From Balneolaceae bacterium (GTDB lineage: Bacteria; Bacteroidota; Rhodothermia; Balneolales; Balneolaceae): DNA of 52,640 nucleotides. Made by a program: the position numbers and the translations under genes. Each line of letters begins with the position of its first letter. Position 1 is the stretch's first letter. The stretch lies in NCBI GenBank assembly GCA_020832285.1, contig JAFIFB010000084.1, forward strand, positions 1-52,640, in the 5' to 3' direction. The notes beneath the pieces were generated by a model. The model was not told where the DNA came from. It ran no database searches and saw only the letters and a list, made by a program, of their open reading frames with translations. Below are positions 21,042 through 29,588 of the stretch, piece after piece.

Positions 21042-21284
21042 AAATTGATCAGTGTTTGATTATCAAATACACAATGATACCAATCTGTTTTATAACCCTT
21101 CATTAAGATCAGAAAATCTCATCTGTGAATACTACAGATATATAATTGTTTTAAGATCAGTCAAAAAACTTCCAGAAAATTTATACATTCTCATCAATCA
21201 ATTCTTTTAACTTTTTTCTGATTTAAGGATCTTGAGGCAATTCACAATCCGGCTTTTTATTTAAAAAAAGCAAAGCCAGCCCTC

Positions 21285-22169
21285 ATGAAATATCATTACT
21301 TCGATAACCTGCCGGCAATAAAACTTCCAAAACAATCTACTACACTGAATCAGAAGGTCTGGCACTACATACCCGAAACCGTTCCTGAAAAACTGTTCAT
21401 TGGTAAAATCTGGAAAACCTGCGGAGCATCGGATGTTACACGGCTAGAGACGGTACTGCCTAAAGGAACGGTCGAAATTGTTTTCAACTTTTCGGATGGT
21501 ATCACCTTCAGAAAGTTCGGGAAAAAAACCTCAAGCCCACTCCCGTCTGTATTTGTTAACGGTTTAAATTTTTCTCCGGTTCATGTATCCCTTCCAAAAG
21601 GCCAGCACTATTTTGGCTTGCAGCTTCACCCCTGTGCACTCCCTTCTCTTTTTGACCTTACTTTGGAGGAGTGCAATAATAAGATACTGGGAAAGGAAGT
21701 TCTCTGTAAATCTCTGAATAAACTTGCCGAACAGCTCTCTGAAACTCAACCCTTTATGATGCAGGTAAACCTGGTTCTGAACTGGTTAGACAAAAAACTT
21801 TCCGAATGTTACCTCGATATGGATATTTACAGGAGAATACTGTCTCTCCATCTCAATCAAAATATCATTCACCTGTCAGTACGAAAACTCGGAGAAGATT
21901 ATTCTTTGTCTGAACGACACCTCAGAAGACTTTGCAGACATTTTTTAGGCCTCTCTCCAGAAAAACTTATTCTCTACAAAAAGTATCTGGCAGCACTTAA
22001 CCGCCTGCATTACTCTGATCAAAATCTTACTACCGTGGGGCTTGAATGCGGTTTTTATGATCAGTCTCACTTTATCCGGACATTCAAGCTGTTCACCGGA
22101 ATGACACCAGGCAACTACATCTCAAAGAAAGGGATAATTCCCGGCCATATTTTTGAAATTCCACACTGA
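21285..22169 (+). CDS. AraC-family transcriptional regulator
   Basis: A 294-residue protein with a C-terminal AraC/XylS double helix-turn-helix at about residues 195-285. The first HTH is around LSVRKLGEDYSLSERHLRRLC; the second, with the family signature, is GLECGFYDQSHFIRTFKLFTGMTPGNY. The N-terminal ~130 residues (LETVLPKGTVEIVFNF..., FVNGLNFSPV) match the sensor domain common in Bacteroidota AraC-type proteins (DUF6597-like), whose ligand is not known. It is followed 78 bp later by a small membrane protein on the same strand, a plausible target or partner. Start ATG at 21285. Confidence 0.9.
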   Translation: MKYHYFDNLPAIKLPKQSTTLNQKVWHYIPETVPEKLFIGKIWKTCGASDVTRLETVLPKGTVEIVFNFSDGITFRKFGKKTSSPLPSVFVNGLNFSPVHVSLPKGQHYFGLQLHPCALPSLFDLTLEECNNKILGKEVLCKSLNKLAEQLSETQPFMMQVNLVLNWLDKKLSECYLDMDIYRRILSLHLNQNIIHLSVRKLGEDYSLSERHLRRLCRHFLGLSPEKLILYKKYLAALNRLHYSDQNLTTVGLECGFYDQSHFIRTFKLFTGMTPGNYISKKGIIPGHIFEIPH

Positions 22170-22247
22170 TGTCCGACTCATACAATTTTTTTATTTCGGT
22201 CACAGACAACTTATCCTGGGTATAAACCATCCATACCTTAATTCGCT

Positions 22248-22730
22248 ATGAATCTAAAAAATCTGATTTATGTCCTGACCTGTTTATTCTTCACAATGAT
22301 TTCCGGTGCTGCCCTTTACGAGCATATAGCTGTGGTTCCTCAATGGAGTGCAGCTCCACCGGCTTCACTGAGTATGTTCCAGGGTGAATATGGAATCAAT
22401 CCGGAGTCCTTTTGGATGATGATACATCCCGTTACCCTGTTGTTTATGATCACCACTCTCATTTTATGCTGGAAATCAGCACAACGGAAATACCTGCTGA
22501 TCACATTTTCGGGGTATATATTGATTCTGATTTCAACGGCAATCTATTTTGTACCAGAATTGATCGCCCTTACCACCATTGAGTTTAGCGAAACCGCTGA
22601 TGCTGAACTCACCGATCGTGCCGGTTTATGGGAAATAATGAGTATTATTCGCATGATCATTATAATGGGACTGGCTGTTGTCTTATTTTTCGGGTTGACC
22701 AAAAGTGATGAGAGACTGAAATCCGTTTAG
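22248..22730 (+). CDS. Small four-helix integral membrane protein (DUF1772-like)
   Basis: A 160-residue protein with about four hydrophobic segments (about 5-25, 57-77, 84-105, 133-153). A loop after the first helix carries YEHIAVVPQWSAAPPASL. This layout resembles DUF1772 proteins, a family of small membrane proteins often next to AraC- or TetR-type regulators; that match is from memory and moderate. It follows the AraC-type gene on the same strand. Its stop codon overlaps the edge of a GTGAATAATGCAGG-type repeat motif (22726-22744). Confidence 0.75.
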   Translation: MNLKNLIYVLTCLFFTMISGAALYEHIAVVPQWSAAPPASLSMFQGEYGINPESFWMMIHPVTLLFMITTLILCWKSAQRKYLLITFSGYILILISTAIYFVPELIALTTIEFSETADAELTDRAGLWEIMSIIRMIIIMGLAVVLFFGLTKSDERLKSV

Positions 22731-22871
22731 CCTGCATTATTCACATAAAATAGTTGACCGGCTTTATCACTATGTCCTTCAGTAAGAACCATCAAATAAT
22801 AATTATTTTATATAAAGTTTTGTCACACAAAGCGTACCGGGTGTTATATAATACCAGGCAGTGATCTCTGT

Positions 22872-22973
22872 GAGAGTCATCTGACGAGTCGATCCGGGAT
22901 TATCCCAATCATCTGAATTATCACATTATTCGAAAAACTCGTTTGATGACTTATCCGTCGATTTATCTTTGAT
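22872..22973 (+). repeat. ~100-bp hairpin repeat with TATCTTTG end
   Basis: The arms GTCATCTGACGAGT (22876-22889) and ACTCGTTTGATGAC (22937-22950) pair with two mismatches. Between them is GATCCGGGATTATCCCAATCATCTGAATTA, and the unit ends in CGATTTATCTTTGATT. TATCTTTG (22964-22971) matches the Bacteroidota -7 consensus TAnnTTTG, with TTTG (22942-22945) 18 bases upstream. Other copies: 31556-31634 and 52517-52633, plus a short copy at 20801. Confidence 0.75.
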
Positions 22974-23062
22974 TGTTTAGCCCGGACTTCTCACAGTAAG
23001 TATACTAAACGAAGTGAAAATTATTGATATATCGTATTTTATAATCCAAATTTTGAAACTTC

Positions 23063-23210
23063 AAATGAAGCACCCTGCTTTTCTGCGACATTTTCCCCTC
23101 AGCTTCGTTGAATCTAAAATAGCGTGCTCAACGTACTCAGGTACGTTTCCGCCGCTATTTTAACTTCGCCTTGCTGAGAAAAAAATCTCTTGGTGAGAAA
23201 TCCGGGTTAG
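23063..23210 (+). repeat. Repeat unit containing an ~80-bp hairpin
   Basis: AAATGAAGCACCCTG (23063-23077) and TCTTGGTGAGAAATCCGGGTTAG (23188-23210) are joined directly at 51512-51549 on the opposite strand. Here they are separated by 110 bp forming a big imperfect hairpin: CTCAGC/GCTGAG ends (23098, 23178), AAAATAGCG/CGCTATTTT, and a central ACGTA/TACGT. Confidence 0.7.
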
Positions 23211-23221
23211 TACTTGTTTTA

Positions 23222-23340
23222 CTCATCTCGATGCATGGCTCCGAGACGGGCTGTGGTTGCTTAATTGTTTTTTATGGTAATGTGCAGCGGAGCAGCATCA
23301 AAGAACGTTACACAGCAGAGCAGTGTAACGAGAGCAGAGC
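23222..23340 (+). repeat. Interspersed ~115-bp repeat, copy 2
   Basis: Homologous in order to 20928-21041. It contains a perfect 8-bp hairpin CGTTACAC/GTGTAACG (23306-23313 with 23323-23330) and is followed by extra GAGCAGAGTAACGAG copies up to 23352. Confidence 0.7.
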
Positions 23341-23446
23341 AGAGTAACGAGGATCAGTATATTTTAAAAATGCCTGCTGTTGGCTAATAATAGTAAACTG
23401 CTTCTGTGGCTGTCTCACGGAATTCAACTGCTTAACACAGAATAAC

Positions 23447-24400
23447 TCACTGAAGACGCGCCAGCTCCGCCTCTGCGGCGATGAATCCGAAAGAAGGCCA
23501 CTGGCCGGAATCGTAAACCAATTGCCAGATCTCCACGGCCCTCTCCTCTCTTCCGTTGATGTAGTGCCAGTTCCCAATTCCGTATCCCAGGGTCGCATTT
23601 TGAAGGGCATCTTCGCCAGACTCCAATAAACGATTGGTGTCAAAAACACCGTTAAAAACGAGAATCAGGTTCAGGTATACATCATTTTCCAGTAATTCGA
23701 TATCTGGCTGAATGTCGGCTATGGCCCGGCCCGCCTCTGTATCTTTGCCCATCCGCTTCAGTGCCATGTAATACCAGTAGAGCGTGGCAATTCGCATGTC
23801 ATCGGTCAGTTCAAGTTCCAAGGCCTTTTCGTATGCATCGGCGGCGTTTTGAAAATCACCTTTGGCGTAATAGGCCAGCCCCATGTGGTACCACACATTC
23901 GATTTGAGCGTACTTGTGGGAATTCCGGCGGGATTGGGCAGGCCGTCCGGCTCAACCTGGTCTTCCCGGTTTCGCATCAGGCTTTCTGCATTTTCTAAAT
24001 CACGGATGGCCATATCGAACATTCGCAGTGTAAGATAACGGTGCCCTCTGTGCCGGTACATACGCGGGTCTTCGGGATGTTTGAAAATTCCTTCGGTAAA
24101 AATTCTCACCGCTTCACGATATTCTCCCAGGTAGGCAGTTCGTCTTCCCAGCCAGATAATTACTTCGGGGTCTTCGGGGTCAACACGATAATCCATCACA
24201 GCCTGAAGGAGGTTGGTATTCTGTTCATCATAGGTTTGAGAATCTATTTCCGGGGTTCTGAGAGTATCGCCCAGCAGAGAATAGCCCTGTACTCCCGATG
24301 GAACCGGCGGCAGCTCGTGTGTCTCCTGGCAAGCCAGTAGAGAAAATGCAATAACTGTGATGGTACCGATAATTTTAAAGGAAACTGACTTGGTTTTCAT
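23447..24400 (-). CDS. TPR-repeat lipoprotein
   Basis: A 317-residue predicted lipoprotein (LLAC lipobox, Cys24 from the chosen Met), so probably anchored in a membrane facing the periplasm. From about residue 70 onward it carries tetratricopeptide-type helical pairs: PEVIIWLGRRTAYLGEYREAVRIF, PRMYRHRGHRYLTLRMFDMAI, and VWYHMGLAYYAKGDFQNAADAYEKAL. The frame could begin eight codons earlier at 24424. I prefer 24400 because MKTKSVSFKI gives a normal signal length; neither start has a clear Shine-Dalgarno sequence. Function beyond a likely protein-protein interaction is unknown. The M28 peptidase lies on the same strand 140 bp upstream. Confidence 0.85.
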   Translation of the reverse strand: MKTKSVSFKIIGTITVIAFSLLACQETHELPPVPSGVQGYSLLGDTLRTPEIDSQTYDEQNTNLLQAVMDYRVDPEDPEVIIWLGRRTAYLGEYREAVRIFTEGIFKHPEDPRMYRHRGHRYLTLRMFDMAIRDLENAESLMRNREDQVEPDGLPNPAGIPTSTLKSNVWYHMGLAYYAKGDFQNAADAYEKALELELTDDMRIATLYWYYMALKRMGKDTEAGRAIADIQPDIELLENDVYLNLILVFNGVFDTNRLLESGEDALQNATLGYGIGNWHYINGREERAVEIWQLVYDSGQWPSFGFIAAEAELARLQ

Positions 24401-24539
24401 ATCAATGTTTTGTTTTCTATTCATCTGACATCTCTCATAATGTGATTTAAACTACAGAGTGGGTTTGTTTGTATATTATTTATTGTTACTAAAGATAATA
24501 TTATAATGGCCCTTAAGCCCCTCTTGCCTGTATCGCTTC

Positions 24540-25796
24540 TCAAAAAACGACTGTCAGTTCAATTTCTTCTTCTCCGCGGAGTATTCGGACAGTCATTTCA
24601 TCCCCTTCTTCCACATCGCTCATCAGGTCCATATAATCATAAATATCGCTGATTTCCCGGTCTTCCATGCGGATGATGATGTCACCATCGATTATTCCGG
24701 CTTCCTCTGCGGAGTTTCCTTCCCGAACGGTTTCTATCCTGAACCCGTTACCAGACCATGTATAATCCGGAATCACGCCCAGACCAACGCCATCACGCCG
24801 CATCGTTACACCTCTCGGGTCGGTCGATTCTCTGAATTCGATCTCTTCCGGTGCTTTTTCATCCAGCAGCCGGATTGCCTGTTCCACATGCGCCAGCACC
24901 CATTCCATACCTTTGTAATTGATTTTATCGGCCGTGTCGGTGGCGCGATGATAATCGTCGTGTGTGCCAGTGTAATAGTGCAGTACAGGAATGTCCGCTT
25001 CATAAAAAGCGGCGTGATCACTGCTGCCCATTCCGCCGGGTGTACGTGTAATTTCCAGGGAATCTGCTGGCACTTCATCCAGTAGGTCATCCCATATATT
25101 GGCCGTTCCGGTTCCGAATATATTCAGCTCACCATTGCTCAGCCGCCCAATCATGTCCATATTGATCATAGCCATTACAGAATCCTTCGGCATCTCCATC
25201 TCTTCCACATAATGGCGGGCACCAAGCAATCCGAGCTCTTCACCGGAAAAAGCAACAAAAATGAGTGTATTTTTTGCCGGATTCTCTGCAAAACGACTGG
25301 CAAGCCACAAAAGCCCCGCGGTTCCCGAAGCATTATCATCGGCCGAGTTGTGAATAGCCGGTTCTCCTCCCGAATCCATCGAAATAAGTCCGCCCATACC
25401 CTGCCCGTCGTAATGCGCACCAATGATAATGTATCGCTCAGGATGTACCCGCCCGGGCACACCACCCACAATATTACGTGAGATGTGGTTTTCCACTTCC
25501 ATCAGCTGAGTAATCGGGCCGGTCAGTTCGAACTGCTGAACATAGGTCTCCATATTTACCATCGGCAGCAATCCGTAAAAAGAAAAACGGTCGGAAATAT
25601 AATTAGCTGTTTCGGCCTCCTGTATGGTTCCGGCCAGGCGTCCCTTCCTGGCATCATCTGCCAGCCACTCCACATGCTCTTTTAAAAATTCAGAGGTTGA
25701 TACTTCTGTGGCTTCCTTCTGGCATCCGGTCAGATAAACAACTGTTGCAAGTATTAGTAAACAGAGAGTTATACCGGAATTTCTGTATAAAAACAT
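24540..25796 (-). CDS. M28-family metallopeptidase with C-terminal PDZ domain, lipoprotein
   Basis: A 418-residue predicted lipoprotein (LTGC, Cys25). The M28 aminopeptidase-type dizinc site is laid out as IIIGAHYDG (His), NSADDNASG (Asp), FSGEELGLLG (Glu-Glu), INMDMIG (Asp) and the late GTHDDYHRATDT (His). The last ~90 residues form a PDZ domain (GFRIETVREGNSAEEAGIIDGDIIIRMEDREI). It probably degrades peptides in the periplasm or at the outer membrane. It is transcribed away from the thiamine-riboswitch gene, with a short shared promoter region between 25797 and 25861. Confidence 0.93.
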   Translation of the reverse strand: MFLYRNSGITLCLLILATVVYLTGCQKEATEVSTSEFLKEHVEWLADDARKGRLAGTIQEAETANYISDRFSFYGLLPMVNMETYVQQFELTGPITQLMEVENHISRNIVGGVPGRVHPERYIIIGAHYDGQGMGGLISMDSGGEPAIHNSADDNASGTAGLLWLASRFAENPAKNTLIFVAFSGEELGLLGARHYVEEMEMPKDSVMAMINMDMIGRLSNGELNIFGTGTANIWDDLLDEVPADSLEITRTPGGMGSSDHAAFYEADIPVLHYYTGTHDDYHRATDTADKINYKGMEWVLAHVEQAIRLLDEKAPEEIEFRESTDPRGVTMRRDGVGLGVIPDYTWSGNGFRIETVREGNSAEEAGIIDGDIIIRMEDREISDIYDYMDLMSDVEEGDEMTVRILRGEEEIELTVVF

Positions 25797-25861
25797 TGTT
25801 GATCTTTTTCTTGAAGCATACGGCTTTCCTGCCTATTTTTAAACAACTAAACCAATCAAAA

Positions 25862-25943
25862 GGTTGGGGGTGTCTCTGTTCATTGCAGAGGCTGAGATCA
25901 TACCCTGTGAACCTGAACCGGGTCATACCGGCGGAGGGAAACC
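25862..25943 (+). ncRNA. TPP riboswitch (THI element)
   Basis: The aptamer is recognisable by its conserved words in order: GGGGTGTC, GAGGCTGAGATCATACCC, GTGAACCTGAACCGGGTCATACCGGCGGAGGGAA. P1 closes with GGTT (25862-25865) against AACC (25940-25943). The CTGAGA and ACCTGA-type core needed for pyrimidine and pyrophosphate binding is intact. It lies ~80 bp before the start of a TonB-dependent receptor, which it should turn down when thiamine diphosphate is abundant. Confidence 0.95.
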
Positions 25944-25952
25944 GATCTGAAG

Positions 25953-25980
25953 CAGATGCGGGTTGCACGCATATCTGTTT
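25953..25980 (+). promoter_or_regulatory. Hairpin with short U-tract after the riboswitch
   Basis: CAGATGCG pairs with CGCATATCTG (two extra bases), followed by TTTTA. It could be a weak intrinsic terminator controlled by the TPP aptamer, or simply part of the switching region. The T run is only four long, so termination is uncertain. Confidence 0.4.
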
Positions 25981-25985
25981 TACCC

Positions 25986-26018
25986 CCTCCTTCAATCGCA
26001 GCACTTATTGAAAGGAGG
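25986..26018 (+). promoter_or_regulatory. Shine-Dalgarno-sequestering hairpin
   Basis: CCTCCTTCAAT (25986-25996) pairs with ATTGAAAGGAGG (26007-26018) with a one-base bulge, burying the strong Shine-Dalgarno AAGGAGG that sits four bases before the ATG at 26023. This is a textbook translational expression platform for the TPP riboswitch. Confidence 0.8.
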
Positions 26019-26022
26019 CATT

Positions 26023-28494
26023 ATGCTTAGACAAACAACAATTCTTTTCTTTTTTATCCCGTTTCTGGCGGGATTTTTCAGCCATTCTTACGCACAAACA
26101 ATCGAAGGCCGTGTAATAGATGCATCCACCGGACAATCTCTCGAGGGAGCATCTATTTTGGAAAGCGGCACCACCAACGGCACATCGGCCGGGACCGACG
26201 GCACATTTTCTCTTACGCTGATTTCTGATAGTAACGAGCTCACGGTCAGTTTTGTGGGATACCAGGCAAAAACCATCACAGTGACCGGTCCTGAAGATTT
26301 TATCGACATTACGCTTGAAGAGCAGATTTATCTTTCCGGCGAAGTATTTGTAAGCGCCCTTCGGGTAGATGATTCCACCCCGATCGCTTACAGCAATATT
26401 AGCCGGGAGGAGATCGAATCGAGAAATCTTGGCCAGGATATTCCGTTTTTGATCAGCTCAACACCTTCGGTGGTTTCCACTTCGGATGCCGGGGCAGGTA
26501 TCGGATACACCGGTGTTACAATTCGGGGTGTGGACTCCGGGCGTATCAATGTAACCATCAACGGAATCCCGCTGAATGATGCCGAATCACACGGTGTGTT
26601 TTGGGTAAATATGCCCGACCTGGCTTCCTCCACACAGAATATTCAGATACAGCGTGGTGTGGGCACATCCACTCACGGCGCGGGTGCTTTCGGAGCCACA
26701 ATGAACCTTCAGACCGCCATCATGAACCCTGATGCGTATGGAGAACTGAATACCGGCTTTGGCTCATACGGAACACGAAAAGCCAATGTTCAGCTTGGCT
26801 CTGGTATCCTGGAGAACGGATGGCAGGTGGAAGGGCGCCTCTCCAAAATTGATTCCGACGGCTACATCGACCGGGCTAGTTCCGATCTGCGTTCATTTTA
26901 TCTCTCCGGTGCGCGCCATGGTGACAGAAGCCTGCTGAAAGCCGATCTCTTTTCCGGCCAGGAAGTGACCTATCAGGCCTGGAACGGTGTACCCGAACCG
27001 ATTCTGAAAAACGACTCTTCCCAGCTTGAACATTACATTGCGCAACTCTGGCTGGGTGAAGAAGACGCAGCACACTGGCGCGAAAATATCGGCAACCGGC
27101 GTTTTAATGAGTTTACCTACGACAACCAGGTGGACAACTACCAGCAGGATCATTACCAGCTTCATTACTCCTATCAGGTAACCGACAGCTGGACCGCCAA
27201 CACCTCACTCCATTACACTTATGGACGAGGTTATTTTGAGCAGTTCCGTCAGAATGACCGGCTCTCAACTTACAACATCAGCCCGGTGGAAATTGGCGGT
27301 GAAGTAGTTGACCGGAGTGACCTTGTACGCAGGCGATGGCTGGACAATCATTTTTATGGTGGTGTTTTCTCAACCGAAATCAAACGCCCTGATGAATGGA
27401 ACCTCACATTCGGAGGAGGCTACAACGAATACGATGGCGACCATTTCGGTGAGGTGATCTGGGCACGTTTTGCCGGAGACAGCGAACTGGGTGACCGCTA
27501 CTACGACAACAACGGCTTCAAAACCGACTTCAATGTCTATGGCAAGCTCAATTACTACTTGAGTCCGTCACTCAACACTTACCTGGATTTGCAGCACCGA
27601 ACGGTCACCTACCGGTTTGTGGGGCTTCGCATCGACGGGATTACCGGAGAAGTTTCAGATGTATCACAGCGCGATCGTATCAACTTTTTTAATCCTAAAG
27701 CCGGATTGGTATACCGCTTTGGCGACGGGCACCGCACTTTTGCCTCGGTAAGCGTGGGCGGCAAAGAACCCACCCGGCGCGATTATGTGGAATCGACCGA
27801 AGAGAGCCGCCCTGATCCCGAGCGCCTTTATGATTTTGAATTTGGATACCAGGGTTCCTTTAATCGTTTTGAAGCGGGGCTGAACCTCTACTACATGCTC
27901 TACAAAGATCAGCTCATCAACACCGGGGAGGTAAACGATGTCGGCAATATTGTTCGTGAAAACGTACCCGACAGTTATCGGGCTGGTATAGAGCTGCAAC
28001 TGGGTGCCAGAATTCTGCCGCAGCTTCACTGGAACGGCAATGCCACGTTCAGCCAGAACCGAATTCGTGAATATGAGCATTTCCTGGATGATTTTGACCA
28101 GGGTGGCCAGCAGTCAGAAATCTACGATGATGTGGAAATCGCCTTCTCCCCTTCAGTCATTGCCAATTCCATATTGGCTTACCGCACCGGTTCTGTCACT
28201 ACCGAATGGATTTCGCAATACGTATCCAGACAATTCCTCGACAACACCGGAAACAGTGATCGTGCCATCGATCCATACTGGGTGAATAACCTTCGCTTCA
28301 GTTATGAATACGACCGTTTTCCGTACCTGAGAACGATTATTGCCTCCGTTCAGGTGAACAATCTGTTTGACAGAAAATACGTTTCCAACGGTTATACCTT
28401 CGGATGGATTTCCGGCGGTGAGGAGCAGTTTTTCAACTATTACTACCCTCAGGCCGGGCGTAATCTTCTGGTGAATGTAAAATTTGGGTTTTGA
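26023..28494 (+). CDS. TonB-dependent outer-membrane receptor, thiamine-regulated
   Basis: An 823-residue outer-membrane receptor. A signal peptide ends at SYAQ (about residue 25). Then come a carboxypeptidase-regulatory-like domain (26-100, GRVIDASTGQSLEGASI), a plug domain (about 115-235, VTIRGVDSGRINVTINGIPLND) and a beta-barrel ending in aromatic-terminated VKFGF. The start is the Met preceded by AAAGGAGG; a longer frame from 25963 would run through the riboswitch region. The TPP riboswitch upstream indicates uptake of thiamine or a related compound. Such Bacteroidota receptors (called OMR1 in comparative work) usually accompany inner-membrane PnuT-type importers, which are not adjacent here. 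Substrate assignment rests on the switch. Confidence 0.93.
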   Translation: MLRQTTILFFFIPFLAGFFSHSYAQTIEGRVIDASTGQSLEGASILESGTTNGTSAGTDGTFSLTLISDSNELTVSFVGYQAKTITVTGPEDFIDITLEEQIYLSGEVFVSALRVDDSTPIAYSNISREEIESRNLGQDIPFLISSTPSVVSTSDAGAGIGYTGVTIRGVDSGRINVTINGIPLNDAESHGVFWVNMPDLASSTQNIQIQRGVGTSTHGAGAFGATMNLQTAIMNPDAYGELNTGFGSYGTRKANVQLGSGILENGWQVEGRLSKIDSDGYIDRASSDLRSFYLSGARHGDRSLLKADLFSGQEVTYQAWNGVPEPILKNDSSQLEHYIAQLWLGEEDAAHWRENIGNRRFNEFTYDNQVDNYQQDHYQLHYSYQVTDSWTANTSLHYTYGRGYFEQFRQNDRLSTYNISPVEIGGEVVDRSDLVRRRWLDNHFYGGVFSTEIKRPDEWNLTFGGGYNEYDGDHFGEVIWARFAGDSELGDRYYDNNGFKTDFNVYGKLNYYLSPSLNTYLDLQHRTVTYRFVGLRIDGITGEVSDVSQRDRINFFNPKAGLVYRFGDGHRTFASVSVGGKEPTRRDYVESTEESRPDPERLYDFEFGYQGSFNRFEAGLNLYYMLYKDQLINTGEVNDVGNIVRENVPDSYRAGIELQLGARILPQLHWNGNATFSQNRIREYEHFLDDFDQGGQQSEIYDDVEIAFSPSVIANSILAYRTGSVTTEWISQYVSRQFLDNTGNSDRAIDPYWVNNLRFSYEYDRFPYLRTIIASVQVNNLFDRKYVSNGYTFGWISGGEEQFFNYYYPQAGRNLLVNVKFGF

Positions 28495-28515
28495 TCGCTG
28501 ACCTCAATATTATTC

Positions 28516-28554
28516 AAAAAAGTGCGGATTTTGTAATTCAGCCCGCACTTTTTC
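28516..28554 (+). terminator. Intrinsic terminator after the TonB receptor
   Basis: AAAAAAGTGCGG pairs with CCCGCACTTTTT around a ~14-base loop, giving a strong stem with a U-tract 22 bases after the stop. The symmetrical A/T flanks allow it to act on both strands. Confidence 0.85.
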
Positions 28555-28711
28555 GGCTTGATTTTCTTTCACTGAAATTAAACTGTCTTCTTTATTCTGC
28601 CTGCAGAAAATTTTCCACATCACACAATAAAAAATAGTTTATACTCTTATTTATGCAACTTTGAATTTTCAGTAACTTAGCTCATCCAAAAAATGTCTTC
28701 GCTGGAGTAAA

Positions 28712-29578
28712 ATGAAAACTTTGTTTGTCACTTTGTTCGTCTCGTCCTGCCTATTTTTTCCTGTTATTCTTTTTGCTCAAATCACCCCGGCCGATGTGGT
28801 AGTTGATTCAAATAAAACCGTTGAAATAACACTTGCCGACCGTTCAACACTCATCGGAAATATCATTTCAGTGGATGATAATGAACTGGAATTACGCAAA
28901 GATGCCACGAGGATTTTTGTGCAGCTGAGCCAAATCCGATCGATCCGTGAAGTTGATCTGACGCGAAAGGGAGCCCTCTGGTTTGAAAACCCCAATAACA
29001 GCCGCCTGTTTTTCTCGCCTACAGCACGGCCTCTAAAAAAAGGGGATGGATATTATCAGAATATATACGTGTTCTTTAACAACTTTGCCTACGCCGCCAC
29101 GGACAATATCGCAGTCACGGCTGGATTCACTCTATTACCTACAGTACGGCTTACAGAACAGCTCTATTTCCTGACAGGGAAATTTGGAATGGAGGTATCC
29201 CCCAACAATTATCTTGGCGGCGGCCTTGGGCTTGCCACCGCAGGAGGTGCTGATGAAGGCCTGGTAATCGGCTATGCTAACTACACACGCAGTTTTCACC
29301 GTGCAAGCCTCACTGGCGGTGTGGCCGGTTTTACTTTAAGCGATTCAGATGCCGGAACATACGCTTTCTACTTTGGCGGAGATTATCGAGTTTCACAAAG
29401 AGTGGCCCTGGTCACAGAAAATTTTATTTTCCCTGAATCTCCGGATCCATTCGGTATCTCCTACGGCGTAAGGCTGATGGGACAGCGTATGAGTTTTGAC
29501 CTCGCCTACTTCCAGCCCGGGCTGGGATCCGATGTAGGCTTTGGTATACCCTACGTGGATGTAGTCATCAATTTCTGA
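28712..29578 (+). CDS. Putative outer-membrane beta-barrel protein
   Basis: A 288-residue protein that I do not assign to a named family. A signal peptide ends near FAQ (about residue 24). Residues ~30-80 look like an Sm/SH3-like strand set (VEITLADRSTLIGNIISVDDNELEL) seen in some secreted Bacteroidota proteins. The rest (about 110-288) alternates hydrophobic and polar residues with glycines and ends in VDVVINF, consistent with a small outer-membrane barrel. It follows the TonB receptor but is separated from it by a terminator, so it is probably transcribed alone. The gene ends ten bases from the converging DUF2911 gene. Confidence 0.75.
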   Translation: MKTLFVTLFVSSCLFFPVILFAQITPADVVVDSNKTVEITLADRSTLIGNIISVDDNELELRKDATRIFVQLSQIRSIREVDLTRKGALWFENPNNSRLFFSPTARPLKKGDGYYQNIYVFFNNFAYAATDNIAVTAGFTLLPTVRLTEQLYFLTGKFGMEVSPNNYLGGGLGLATAGGADEGLVIGYANYTRSFHRASLTGGVAGFTLSDSDAGTYAFYFGGDYRVSQRVALVTENFIFPESPDPFGISYGVRLMGQRMSFDLAYFQPGLGSDVGFGIPYVDVVINF

Positions 29579-29588
29579 AAAAAATTTC

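Larger units (their letters stand above)
20717..21284. other. 568-bp spacer with two repeat types
   Basis: There is no supported gene between smc and the AraC-type gene. It contains a shortened copy of the ~100-bp hairpin repeat (20801-20838), followed by a ~115-bp repeat (20928-21041) whose second copy is at 23222-23340. The rest is AT-rich and should contain the promoter of the AraC-type gene. Confidence 0.6.
22731..23446. other. 716-bp repeat-rich spacer
   Basis: No supported gene. In order it holds a GTGAATAATGCAGG-type motif (22726-22744, minus), a ~100-bp hairpin repeat (22872-22973), a large ~80-bp imperfect hairpin (23098-23178) inside a 148-bp unit (23063-23210), and copy 2 of the ~115-bp repeat (23222-23340). 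The open frame at 23308-23649 is a shadow overlapping the TPR gene. Confidence 0.65.

Noticed and set aside
23308-23649. 113-codon minus-strand frame
   Set aside because: It overlaps the TPR gene in another frame and the repeat region; no family features.
25963-26022. Upstream start extending the TonB receptor by 20 codons
   Set aside because: It would begin within the riboswitch region, lacks a Shine-Dalgarno sequence and destroys the signal peptide; the Met after AAAGGAGG fits better.
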